Shown: positions 56,809 to 64,000 of the stretch, piece after piece | Layout: the number at the start of each line of letters is the position of its first letter | Position numbering within the stretch: position 1 is the stretch's first letter | Source: Actinoalloteichus caeruleus DSM 43889 | Lineage (GTDB): Bacteria; Actinomycetota; Actinomycetes; Mycobacteriales; Pseudonocardiaceae | Direction of reading: 5' to 3' | Assembly (NCBI RefSeq): GCF_000429185.2 | Contig: NZ_AUBJ02000001.1 | Span: 5,828,001 to 5,892,000 of the forward strand | Length of the DNA stretch: 64,000 nucleotides | Made by a program: the position numbers and the translations under genes | Notes under the pieces: generated by a model | What the model was told of the DNA's origin: nothing | The model's input: only the letters and a program-made list of their open reading frames with translations | The model's database searches: none

Positions 56809-58290
56809 GTGTCTGCCGACGACAGGAAGAGGAAAGAGGGGGCATCGCCTGACGACGCGATGTCGTCGGCAGTGGATACCGCCGTGGCGGGCACTGCGGC
56901 GAACGCCCCCACCAAGCCGAAGAAGAAGCGCATCTACCACCACCTCTACTTCTGGGTGCTGATCGCGATCGCCCTCGGCGTCGGAGTCGGGATCGCCTTC
57001 CCCGCGCAGGCGTCCGAGATGAAGTGGCTCGCCGACCTCTTCATCAAGCTGGTCAAGGTCGTCATCGCGCCCACCATCTTCTGCACGGTGGTCGTCGGGA
57101 TCGCCAGCCTCGGCAACCTCGCCAAGGCGGGCGGCCTGGCGCTGAAGACGGTGCTGTACTTCAACATCACCACCGTGTTCGCCCTGGGCATCGGCCTGGT
57201 GACCATCAACCTGCTGAGGCCGGGCGCCGGGCTCGACATGGAACTCGACGAGTCGGCCGCCCAGAGCACCCTCGACGCCGCCGCGGCGACCGAGGCGGAG
57301 GGCTTCACCTCCTTCCTCCTCAGCATGGTGCCGGACTCGTTCTTCTCCGCGTTCGTCGACGGCCAGCTCATCCAGGTCCTGGTCCTGGCCATCCTCGTCG
57401 CGGTCGCGCTGTCCATGCTGGGTACCCGCGCCGAGCCGGTGATCCGCGCGCTCGACACCACCTCGCGGGTGTTCTTCGGCATCATCAAGATCGTGATGTG
57501 GGCCGCCCCCATCGGCGCCTTCGGTGGCATGGCCTTCACCATCGGCCGCTACGGCGAGCAGATCCTGGGCAGCCTGGCCTACTTCATGCTCAGCTTCTAC
57601 CTGACGTGCGTCCTGTTCGTCTTCCTCGTGCTCGGCACGGTCTGCCGCCTGGCCGGCTTCAGCCTCCTCAAGTACATCCGCCTGATCAAGGACGAGCTGC
57701 TGATCGTGCTCGGCACCTCCTCCAGCGAGTCGGTGCTGCCCAGGATGCTGGTCAAGCTGGAGGCAGCCGGCGCGAAGAAGTCGGTGGTCGGCCTGACCAT
57801 CCCCACCGGCTACTCCTTCAACCTCGACGGCACCGCCGTCTACATGACCATGGGCGCGATGTTCATCGCCCAGGCCACCGGCAACGAGGTCTCCGTCTGG
57901 ACGCAGATCGCGATCCTGCTGTTCATGCTCGTCTCCAGCAACGGTGCCGCCGGCGTCAGCGGTGCTGGCCTGATCACCCTGGCCGCCTCCCTCCAGGCCT
58001 TCGACGACGTCATCCCGCTGGTCGGCATCGCACTGATCGTGGGCATCGACCGGTTCATGTCCGAGGGGCGCGCGTTGACCAACCTCACCGGCAACGGCAT
58101 CGGGACCCTCGCCATCGCCCGCTGGCAGGGTGATCTGGACCGCGAGCGACTCGCGAAGGTGCTCGACAACCCCAAGCTCGTGGACATGGACGAGCTGATG
58201 AAGCTCGACGCCGAGGGCGGCCATCGGAGCGAGGAGGGCTCCGGGGCGGCCGACCGGAAGGAGCCGGCCTCGACCAGCGCGTCCTCCTGA
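56809..58290 (+). CDS. Dicarboxylate/amino acid:cation symporter (DctA/GltP family)
   Basis: A 493-residue symporter with eight membrane helices and two re-entrant loops. Helix 1 is 'HHLYFWVLIAIALGVGVGIA'. The substrate site motifs are 'GTSSSESVLPRMLVKLE' (serine-rich loop) and 'GYSFNLDGTAVYMTMGAMFI'. 'LVSSNGAAGVSGAGLITLAA' is the second loop. It should import C4-dicarboxylates or glutamate with sodium or protons. The N-terminal 40 residues are a charged extension and the C-terminal tail is acidic. GTG 56809 follows AAGGAGGATTC. It lies divergent from the TAXI gene and near a two-component system. Confidence 0.93.
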   Translation: MSADDRKRKEGASPDDAMSSAVDTAVAGTAANAPTKPKKKRIYHHLYFWVLIAIALGVGVGIAFPAQASEMKWLADLFIKLVKVVIAPTIFCTVVVGIASLGNLAKAGGLALKTVLYFNITTVFALGIGLVTINLLRPGAGLDMELDESAAQSTLDAAAATEAEGFTSFLLSMVPDSFFSAFVDGQLIQVLVLAILVAVALSMLGTRAEPVIRALDTTSRVFFGIIKIVMWAAPIGAFGGMAFTIGRYGEQILGSLAYFMLSFYLTCVLFVFLVLGTVCRLAGFSLLKYIRLIKDELLIVLGTSSSESVLPRMLVKLEAAGAKKSVVGLTIPTGYSFNLDGTAVYMTMGAMFIAQATGNEVSVWTQIAILLFMLVSSNGAAGVSGAGLITLAASLQAFDDVIPLVGIALIVGIDRFMSEGRALTNLTGNGIGTLAIARWQGDLDRERLAKVLDNPKLVDMDELMKLDAEGGHRSEEGSGAADRKEPASTSASS

Positions 58291-58396
58291 CGCGCCCGCC
58301 GTCGCCGACCCGTGCGGAGCCCTGACGGCCACCCCCGGCGGGCGGGCAGAATGGGGGCCGACCAACACGGGTCGGTGACGGCGATGAGGAGCACGA

Positions 58397-59125
58397 GTGG
58401 ACAGCGGGCAACTGCGCGGCGTGGTGGCGCTGGACGGGCCATCCGGCACCGGGAAGTCGACGGTGGCCCGTCAACTGGCGGTCGGCTACACCGCCCGCTA
58501 CCTGGACACGGGGGCCATGTACCGGGCGGCCACCCTGGCCGTCCTGCGGGCTGAGGCCCCCCTGGACGACCCGGCGGCCGTCACCGAGGTCGTGACGGCG
58601 GCCGACCTGCGGGTGGGGACCGACCCGAGCCACCCCACGGTGGCCCTCGACGGCGAGGACGTCAGCGCCGAGATCCGTGGCCCGGAGGTCACCGGCGCCG
58701 TCTCCGCGGTGTCCGCGGTGCCCACGGTGCGCACGAGGCTGGTGGGACACCAGCGCTCCCTGATCCGCGAGGCGCTGAGCACCGTCGGTGGCGTCGTCGT
58801 GGAGGGCAGGGACATCGGTACCGAGGTCGTCCCCGACGCCGGGTTGAAGGTGTTCCTGACCGCGAGCGTCGAGGTCCGGGCCCGCCGTCGGAGCGTCCAG
58901 GACAGCGCCGCGGGGCGGCGGGCCACGCTCACCGCCACCCAGGCCGACGTGGAACGGCGGGACACCCTCGACTCCACGCGCGCCGTCGCTCCGCTGCGGG
59001 CCGCCCCGGACGCGGTGGAGGTCGACACCTCCGACCTGGACGTCAGCGGGGTGCTCTCCCGGTTGCGGGAACTGGTGGAACAGCGTGAGCTGCTGGCCGA
59101 CACCGCCACCGGGGGCACGCGGTGA
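58397..59125 (+). CDS. cmk: Cytidylate kinase
   Basis: A 242-residue nucleoside monophosphate kinase that phosphorylates CMP and dCMP. The P-loop 'DGPSGTGKST' is at residues 13-22, 'YLDTGAMYRAATLA' binds the substrate, and 'VVVEGRDIGTEVVPDAGLKV' is the CMK-specific block. GTG 58397 follows GAGGAGC. Its stop overlaps the next gene by 4 nt. The cmk-plsC-der order is a conserved actinobacterial cluster. Confidence 0.96.
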   Translation: MDSGQLRGVVALDGPSGTGKSTVARQLAVGYTARYLDTGAMYRAATLAVLRAEAPLDDPAAVTEVVTAADLRVGTDPSHPTVALDGEDVSAEIRGPEVTGAVSAVSAVPTVRTRLVGHQRSLIREALSTVGGVVVEGRDIGTEVVPDAGLKVFLTASVEVRARRRSVQDSAAGRRATLTATQADVERRDTLDSTRAVAPLRAAPDAVEVDTSDLDVSGVLSRLRELVEQRELLADTATGGTR

Positions 59126-59877
59126 ACCGGCGCCCGTGGCAGCGCTGGTCGGCGCTGGGGGACGGTCCGGGAGACGGGGTGCCGGAGGGCGGCTCGGCCG
59201 GCTGGTACCGCGCCGGACGGTGGGTGGGCCGCCTCGGTGGCGGAATCGGCTACCGCATCCTCGTCAACGGTGAGGACCGGTTACCCGCCAGCGGGCCGGT
59301 CGTGGTCGTGGCCAACCACACGTCCTTCGCCGATGGCCCCCTGTTGTTCGGTCTCCTCGCCCGCCCGTCGGTGTTCCTCGTCAAGGAGTCGATGTTCCGG
59401 GGGCCGCTGGGCGCGCTGCTCCGCAGGCTGGGCCAGCTGCCGGTCCGCCGGGGTCAGACCGACCGGGAGGTGCTGCTGACGGCGGTCCGCCGCCTGCGGG
59501 CCGGTGGCGTCGTCGGCGTGTTCCCGGAGGGCACGCGGGGCGCGGGAGCGGTGGACAACGCCCACCACGGCGCCGCGTGGCTCGCGCGGTCGAGCGGCGC
59601 GGTCGTGCTGCCGGTCGCCCTGCGCGGAACCCGCCGCGAAGCAGGATCCGGGCGTAGGCCGCGGCCGACCGTGCACGTATTGTTCGGACAGCCCCTAACC
59701 TTGCCCGACGCTCGTGGGCGCGCGGGGTTGACCGCCGCCACCGAACGGGTACGCGAGGAACTGGCGGGCCTGGTGCGGGAACTCGACCGCCGGCGACCGC
59801 GGCCGCGGGCCGGAGCGGGCGAGGGGGGCACCCCGACAGCAGCAGAGGAGAACGAACGTGACCGGCCTGGACGGTAG
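59122..59877 (+). CDS. 1-acyl-sn-glycerol-3-phosphate acyltransferase-like protein
   Basis: A 251-residue PlsC-family acyltransferase. The catalytic HX4D motif is H66-D71 in '[17 protein letters not shown]', and the substrate motif is 'VFPEGTRG' at 133-140. It probably acylates lysophosphatidate or a related lipid at the membrane, although it has no clear transmembrane helix. GTG 59122 overlaps the cmk stop, and its own 3' end overlaps der by 20 nt, so the three genes form one operon. The C-terminal tail is arginine-rich and disordered. Confidence 0.92.
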   Translation: MNRRPWQRWSALGDGPGDGVPEGGSAGWYRAGRWVGRLGGGIGYRILVNGEDRLPASGPVVVVANHTSFADGPLLFGLLARPSVFLVKESMFRGPLGALLRRLGQLPVRRGQTDREVLLTAVRRLRAGGVVGVFPEGTRGAGAVDNAHHGAAWLARSSGAVVLPVALRGTRREAGSGRRPRPTVHVLFGQPLTLPDARGRAGLTAATERVREELAGLVRELDRRRPRPRAGAGEGGTPTAAEENERDRPGR

Positions 59878-61276
59878 CTGGACCGACGAGGCCGACTGGG
59901 ACCTCTCGGCGGAAGCCGGAGACGAGAGCGCTGACCAGGGGTCAGCGCTGCCGCAACCCGTGCTGGCCGTCGTGGGGCGACCCAATGTCGGCAAGTCCAC
60001 CCTTGTCAACCGCATCCTCGGGCGACGCGAGGCCGTCGTGCAGGACACGCCGGGTGTGACCCGGGACCGCGTCGCCTACGACGCGCTGTGGAACGGCCGC
60101 CGCTTCACCGTCGTCGACACCGGCGGGTGGGAACCGGACGCCAGCGGGCTCCAGGCGGCCGTCGCCGCCCAGGCCGAACTGGCCATGAGCACCGCGGACG
60201 CCATCCTCCTGGTGGTGGACGCCACCGTCGGGGCGACGGGGACCGACGACGCCGTGGCCAAGGTGCTGCGGCGCTCCAAGCGGCCCGTGCTGGTGGCGGC
60301 GAACAAAGTCGACAGCGAGCGGGCGATGGCCGAGGTCGCGGCCCTGTGGGGGCTCGGACTCGGCGAACCGTTCCCGGTCAGCGCCCTGCACGGCCGGGGA
60401 TCCGGCGACCTGCTCGACGCGATCCTGGAGGCCCTGCCCACCACCCCCCGGGACACCTTCGGAGGGCAGCCCGGCGGCCCCCGGCGGGTGGCCCTCGTCG
60501 GCAAGCCCAACGTGGGCAAGTCGAGCCTGCTCAACCGGCTCGCCGGGGAACAGCGGGTGGTCGTCGACTCGGTCGCCGGGACCACGGTCGACCCGGTCGA
60601 CGAACTGATCGAGATCGAGGGACGCCCCTGGCGTTTCGTCGACACCGCCGGCCTCCGCAAACGGGTCAACACCGCGAGCGGGACCGAGTACTACGCGTCG
60701 CTGCGGACCAAGGCCGCCATCGACGCGGCCGAGGTCGTCATCGTCCTGCTCGACGCCAGCGAACCGGTGACCGAGCAGGACCTGCGGGTCATCACGCAGA
60801 TCGTGGAGGCGGGCCGAGCCCTGGTGCTCGCGTTCAACAAGTGGGACCTCGTCGACGACGACCGGCGCCACCAGCTGGAGCGCGAGCTGGACCGGGGCCT
60901 GGTCCGGGTCCCGTGGGCGGAGCGGCTGAACATCTCCGCCAGGACGGGACGCGCCGTCGGCAAGTTCGCCCCCGTGCTGGACCGGGCGCTGGAGTCCTGG
61001 GACACCCGGGTGCCCACCGGCCAGCTCAACGCGTGGTTGAACGAGATCATCGCCGCCACTCCGCCACCCGTTCGAGGTGGCCGGCAGCCCAAGGTCCTCT
61101 TCGCCACCCAGGCGCAGACGCGGCCGCCGACGATCGTGCTCTTCACGACGGGTTTCCTGGAGGCCGGCTACCGGCGGTTCCTGGAACGCAAGCTCCGGGA
61201 GACCTTCGGGTTCTCCGGAAGCCCCGTTCGGCTGTCGGTTCGGGTGCGGGAGCGCAAGCAGCGCAACAAGGGCTGA
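59858..61276 (+). CDS. der: Ribosome-associated GTPase Der (EngA)
   Basis: A 472-residue protein with two tandem GTPase domains and a C-terminal KH-like domain, needed for 50S ribosome assembly. G1 motifs are '[16 protein letters not shown]' (about 39-54) and '[18 protein letters not shown]' (about 214-231). G3 motifs are 'DTGGW' and 'DTAGLRK', and G4 are 'AANKVDS' and 'FNKWDL'. The C-terminus '[20 protein letters not shown]' is standard. The first 33 residues are an acidic extension. GTG 59858 follows AGAGGAGAACGAAC. Confidence 0.97.
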   Translation: MTGLDGSWTDEADWDLSAEAGDESADQGSALPQPVLAVVGRPNVGKSTLVNRILGRREAVVQDTPGVTRDRVAYDALWNGRRFTVVDTGGWEPDASGLQAAVAAQAELAMSTADAILLVVDATVGATGTDDAVAKVLRRSKRPVLVAANKVDSERAMAEVAALWGLGLGEPFPVSALHGRGSGDLLDAILEALPTTPRDTFGGQPGGPRRVALVGKPNVGKSSLLNRLAGEQRVVVDSVAGTTVDPVDELIEIEGRPWRFVDTAGLRKRVNTASGTEYYASLRTKAAIDAAEVVIVLLDASEPVTEQDLRVITQIVEAGRALVLAFNKWDLVDDDRRHQLERELDRGLVRVPWAERLNISARTGRAVGKFAPVLDRALESWDTRVPTGQLNAWLNEIIAATPPPVRGGRQPKVLFATQAQTRPPTIVLFTTGFLEAGYRRFLERKLRETFGFSGSPVRLSVRVRERKQRNKG

Positions 61277-61292
61277 GGAGAGGAGTGGCCCG

Positions 61293-61913
61293 ATGGCGTC
61301 GGAACCCGGCTCGGCGCTGCGCGCGTTCGCGGAGTGGACCATCCGCGGGTCCCGGCACGACGAGGCCGCTGGCAGGAGGATCGCCGTGTTCTGGCGGTGG
61401 AGCACCGCCCTGGTGTCCTGGCTGGCGGCGGCCTTCGCCGTACTGCTCGGGCTGTGGGGCCTGCTCTCGCTGATCTCCCCCAACCTGCCGGTCGCCGACG
61501 TCTTCGCCTTCGCCGGTGTGGTCGCGCTGGCCGTCCTGCTGGTGCTGGTCCTGGGGGCCAAGAACCGGGTCGAGGTGCGGGAGCGGGGCCTGCTGGTGGT
61601 GAACTCGCTGGTCCGGTACTGGATACCGTGGTCCGAGGTCCGGGCCGTCGACGCGGCGGATGACGTCGCGGTGCGGCTGCGCGACGGCAGCGTGGTCAAA
61701 CCGACGATCACGGCCTACTCGATGGCCAGCAGCCTGAGCGGCCGACGCCTCCAGAACGCGGTCGCCGAGGCCGCCGAACAGGCCAGGAAGGCGGCCAGAG
61801 GCCGTCCCGAGCGGCCGCTCACCCGAACCGTGGACGTGCCGTGGCGGAGTGCGCTGTTCCTCGCGGTGGTGCTCTTCGCCGCGGCCACGACCAGCGTGCT
61901 GCTCGCCCCCTGA
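61293..61913 (+). CDS. Membrane protein with PH-like domain
   Basis: A 206-residue protein. Two membrane helices ('TALVSWLAAAFAVLLGLWGL' and 'AFAGVVALAVLLVLVLGAK') precede a bacterial PH-like domain ('RVEVRERGLLVVNSLVRYWI' followed by 'PWSEVRAV'). A helical linker and one C-terminal helix ('SALFLAVVLFAAATTSVLL') follow. Such PH-domain membrane proteins are common after der or near cell-envelope genes in actinobacteria; function is unknown. ATG 61293 has GAGGAGAGGAG upstream, 16 nt after the der stop, so it probably belongs to the same operon. Confidence 0.85.
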   Translation: MASEPGSALRAFAEWTIRGSRHDEAAGRRIAVFWRWSTALVSWLAAAFAVLLGLWGLLSLISPNLPVADVFAFAGVVALAVLLVLVLGAKNRVEVRERGLLVVNSLVRYWIPWSEVRAVDAADDVAVRLRDGSVVKPTITAYSMASSLSGRRLQNAVAEAAEQARKAARGRPERPLTRTVDVPWRSALFLAVVLFAAATTSVLLAP

Positions 61914-61917
61914 CCGC

Positions 61918-61932
61918 CCGCCGGGCCGGCGG
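61918..61932 (+). terminator. Short hairpin after the PH-domain gene
   Basis: CCGCCGG and CCGGCGG around a single G, 4 nt after the stop codon; compact and GC-rich. Confidence 0.42.
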
Positions 61933-62139
61933 AGCGCGAGCTCCCTGCCCGAGGGCACCGGAAGCGTGACCTCCGGCCGGGAGCCCTCCCCACGTGGTTC
62001 CGGCCCACCGGCCGGCCCGTCGCCGGTTCAGCCCGCGGCCCGAGGCGCGGCGGGTGGGCGCCAGTCGGGTACGGCGGCCGGACCTCGAACCACCAGGCAT
62101 GGACGGATGCGCCGCGCCGCCGACCGTGCCGGAGGTGGA

Positions 62140-62604
62140 TCAGTACCAGTCCGTGCAGGTCGGCACCTGGCGGGAGAACGCGCAGGCCCGCGCCTCGTCC
62201 AGCCCCCACCGGTTGGGCACCATGCCCGTCCACTCGGTCACCCCCGACGTCGCGATGGTGGCCCCGTGCCGCCGCTCCTGGGTGTTCTCCACGCTGATCA
62301 CGTCTCCGTTGGTCGACCGGGAGACCCGCGTCCACGAGGCGTGGCAGCGGGGGCTGTACCGGTGTTCGAGATACCCGCCGCCGGCGAGGTCCCGCCACCC
62401 GTTCTTCGGGGTGTAGGCATCGGAGGCGCACCGGGTGACCAGCGGGTCCTGCCCGAGGCAGTCCTCCTCGGAGCATGCGGGAGCGGACATCCCGAGGGCA
62501 CCGGGCGGCGGGTCCACGACGTTGGCCTGGGCGGTGGGGGTGAGCAGGACGGCGACCACGGCGACGGCGATCACGAGTGCCTGGCGGCGGATGCGGAATC
62601 GCAT
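62140..62604 (-). CDS. Secreted DUF2690 protein
   Basis: A 154-residue protein with a clear signal peptide (residues 1-27, 'RRQALVIAVAVVAVLL' then 'TAQA' cleavage). The mature part has six cysteines (44, 49, 59, 87, 141, 150). The segment 'CSEEDCLGQDPLVTRCASDA' followed by 'LEHRYSPRCHASWTRVSRS' is the DUF2690 pattern. The family occurs in actinobacteria, often fused to helix-turn-helix proteins or as small secreted proteins; function is unknown. Three disulfides are possible. ATG 62604 follows GGGAGGATCCAC. It converges with the PH-domain gene. Confidence 0.82.
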   Translation of the reverse strand: MRFRIRRQALVIAVAVVAVLLTPTAQANVVDPPPGALGMSAPACSEEDCLGQDPLVTRCASDAYTPKNGWRDLAGGGYLEHRYSPRCHASWTRVSRSTNGDVISVENTQERRHGATIATSGVTEWTGMVPNRWGLDEARACAFSRQVPTCTDWY

Positions 62605-62738
62605 GTGGATCCTCCCGACGAGCGGTCCCCACGCGACCACGCGGGGAAGCGGAGCGACTCGATGCGTGTTCCGCCAGCCGGCGCCCAGCGGCGGGCGCGG
62701 TGATCCGCCGGCGCGGAGCGTGGACTGGCCGAACCTCG

Positions 62739-62921
62739 TCACGGATGCGACCGGCGGCTGGGGGAGGACAGCACGAGGTCGGCGCGCCGTTGACCGCTCC
62801 CACGGTAGACGGGAGCGGGCTCCCCGACTATCCACCGTTCGGTGTCGTCCCCGCGCTGGGTCGGCGGAACGACGCACTCCGAGGCGCTGGTCAGCGTGAC
62901 GGGCTCGGTCACCGAGGCCAC
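62739..62921 (-). CDS. Doubtful small ORF, hypothetical
   Basis: A 60-codon frame from GTG 62921 reading 'VASVTEPVTLTSASECVVPP' and continuing to 'WIVGEPAPVYRGSGQRRADL'. Amino acid composition is more protein-like than other noise in this window, with balanced acidic residues and aromatic residues. I see no ribosome binding site, signal or family. It could be a gene fragment. It lies between the DUF2690 and HAD genes, in a stretch of about 475 nt that is otherwise empty. Confidence 0.25.
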   Translation of the reverse strand: MASVTEPVTLTSASECVVPPTQRGDDTERWIVGEPAPVYRGSGQRRADLVLSSPSRRSHP

Positions 62922-63080
62922 CAGCGGTCCGCCCGGACCAGGAGGCGGGTGCCGCCCCCGACGGCCGTCCCGCCCCCGTGCTGGGCGAGCGTTCCCCTCG
63001 GCAGTCGGGACCCCGCCGCCCCCAACCCCCACCGAACCCGCCAGCGCACCCCGCCGCCCGCGGGCTCCGGCCGACGGCGC

Positions 63081-63788
63081 TCAGGCCGTCAGGATCGCCT
63101 CCCGCACCAGGGCCAGGTCCTCCAGGTTCGCCAGCACGCGCACGGCCCCCGCGTCCCGCAGGTCGGCGACCGAGTAGACGCCGGTCGCCACCCCGACCAC
63201 CCTGGCTCCGCCCCGCAGCCCCGCGAGCACGTCGTGCGGGGTGTCACCGACCAGCACCGAGGTCTCCTCGGTGGCGGTGCGACCCGTGACCGCCCGGTGG
63301 CGGCGGCGGGCGATCCCCACCAGCTCCGCCCGGTCGTGCGCGTCGTCGCCGTAGGCACCGCTGGCCAGGTCCAGGAGGCCGTCGAGGCCGAAGGCACGCA
63401 GTTTCACCTCGGCGACCTCCAGGGTGTTGCCGGTCAGCACGCTCTGGTGGACGCGGGGGTCGGCCGCCAACGACCGCAGGGCCGCCTCCGCCCCTGGCAG
63501 CGCCCAGCCGAGTGCCGCGAGTTCCCCCTCCCCCTCCCGGTAGGCGGCGGTGCGCGCGGCGGACAGCCGGGCGACCAGGTCCTCGGTGGGCTCCAGCCCG
63601 TGCAGGGCGAGGGTGTCGTGGATGATGTCCAACTCGGTGCGACCGTGCACGTCGGCCAGGGCGCGCAGCGGCCGTCCCACCACCCGCGGGAAGATCCGCT
63701 CGTACACCAGCCGGCCGAAGCCCCGGTTCTCGATCAGCGTGTGGTCGATGTCCCACAGGACGAGGCGGGTGTCCTCGGCGGTCGTCAT
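63081..63788 (-). CDS. HAD-superfamily hydrolase, phosphoglycolate phosphatase-like
   Basis: A 235-residue HAD phosphatase. Motif I is 'LVLWDIDHTLIENRGFGR' with the nucleophile D13 and acid D15. Motif II is in 'SVLTGNTLEVAEVKL', the motif III lysine is probably that of 'EVKLRAFGL', and motif IV is 'SVLVGDTPHDVLAG'. A helical cap lies at about 20-90, so it belongs to the phosphoglycolate phosphatase/beta-phosphoglucomutase subgroup. The substrate is a small phosphorylated metabolite, not determinable here. ATG 63788 is chosen at the first conserved strand; the frame extends to 63854. The last 210 bases of the window show no further gene. Confidence 0.9.
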   Translation of the reverse strand: MTTAEDTRLVLWDIDHTLIENRGFGRLVYERIFPRVVGRPLRALADVHGRTELDIIHDTLALHGLEPTEDLVARLSAARTAAYREGEGELAALGWALPGAEAALRSLAADPRVHQSVLTGNTLEVAEVKLRAFGLDGLLDLASGAYGDDAHDRAELVGIARRRHRAVTGRTATEETSVLVGDTPHDVLAGLRGGARVVGVATGVYSVADLRDAGAVRVLANLEDLALVREAILTA

Positions 63789-64000
63789 GACCACCAGTCT
63801 CGCAGGCCGGTCGGGCTCGCGTCGCCACCCGAGTCGCCCCGCACGGAACATCACGGGTGCTCCGGGACGCCCGTCCCGGCAACCCGCGCGCCGTTCCCGG
63901 CCGTGCCCGCCCGGGGCGTTGGCCCCGCTCGGGACGAGGTCACCGGCGCGCCGGCGACGATTCCCGGTGCCGGTCCCCGCCGGTCAGCCCCAGTCAGCGC

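Overview
The window is a very GC-rich (about three-quarters G+C by eye) actinobacterial chromosome segment. GTG starts, leaderless promoters, a SAM-IV riboswitch, an XRE/DUF397 pair and a PriA-type histidine/tryptophan gene set suggest Pseudonocardiales or a close relative (inference; no 16S gene is present). Most of it is core chromosome. The order ileS, lspA, rluD, dnaE, bioA/D/B, nadABC, hisDCB, hisHA, hisF, hisI, trpE, trpCBA, lgt, cmk, der resembles the order I recall from mycobacteria, with accessory genes in between.

1-12.2 kb: the 3' end of ileS, a decayed MFS exporter, a DUF167 gene, a riboswitch-controlled class V aminotransferase, lspA-rluD, a small hypothetical gene, a winged-helix/low-complexity fusion protein, a DUF4253 gene, and replicative dnaE on the minus strand. 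12.9-23 kb: a P450, then biotin genes bioA, bioD, bioB and the auxiliary bsaP, a DUF2567-like membrane protein, and a degenerate-Nudix regulator (NrtR type) divergent from nadA-nadB-nadC. An inverted repeat and overlapping promoters lie between them.

23-32.5 kb is accessory: an ABC exporter whose permease is broken by two frameshifts, a nitrilase-family amidase with a palindromic operator candidate, a peptide-binding lipoprotein, a secreted RNase next to a barstar-type inhibitor, a second PLP lyase and an exported M14 carboxypeptidase. 32.7-42.2 kb: hisD-hisC-hisB, closed by a strong hairpin, is separated from hisH-hisA by about 4.5 kb. That stretch holds a small membrane gene, a decayed kptA, a SoxR regulator divergent from a split transketolase, and the XRE/DUF397 pair. 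hisH and hisA each have their own leaderless promoter.

42-51.4 kb: a CPBP protease-like protein, an acyltransferase, hisF, hisI, trpE with its membrane-protein partner, and trpC-trpB-trpA. No trpF is present, which fits a dual-function PriA. 51.7-64 kb: lgt, a two-component system, a TAXI solute-binding lipoprotein, a dicarboxylate symporter, cmk, a PlsC-like acyltransferase, der, a PH-domain membrane protein, a secreted DUF2690 protein and a HAD phosphatase.

No tRNA, rRNA, CRISPR array, insertion sequence or complete novel defence system was found. The most informative signals are the SAM-IV riboswitch, the NrtR/nad control region, the SoxR/transketolase divergence, the RNase/barstar pair and the decayed kptA inside the split his operon.
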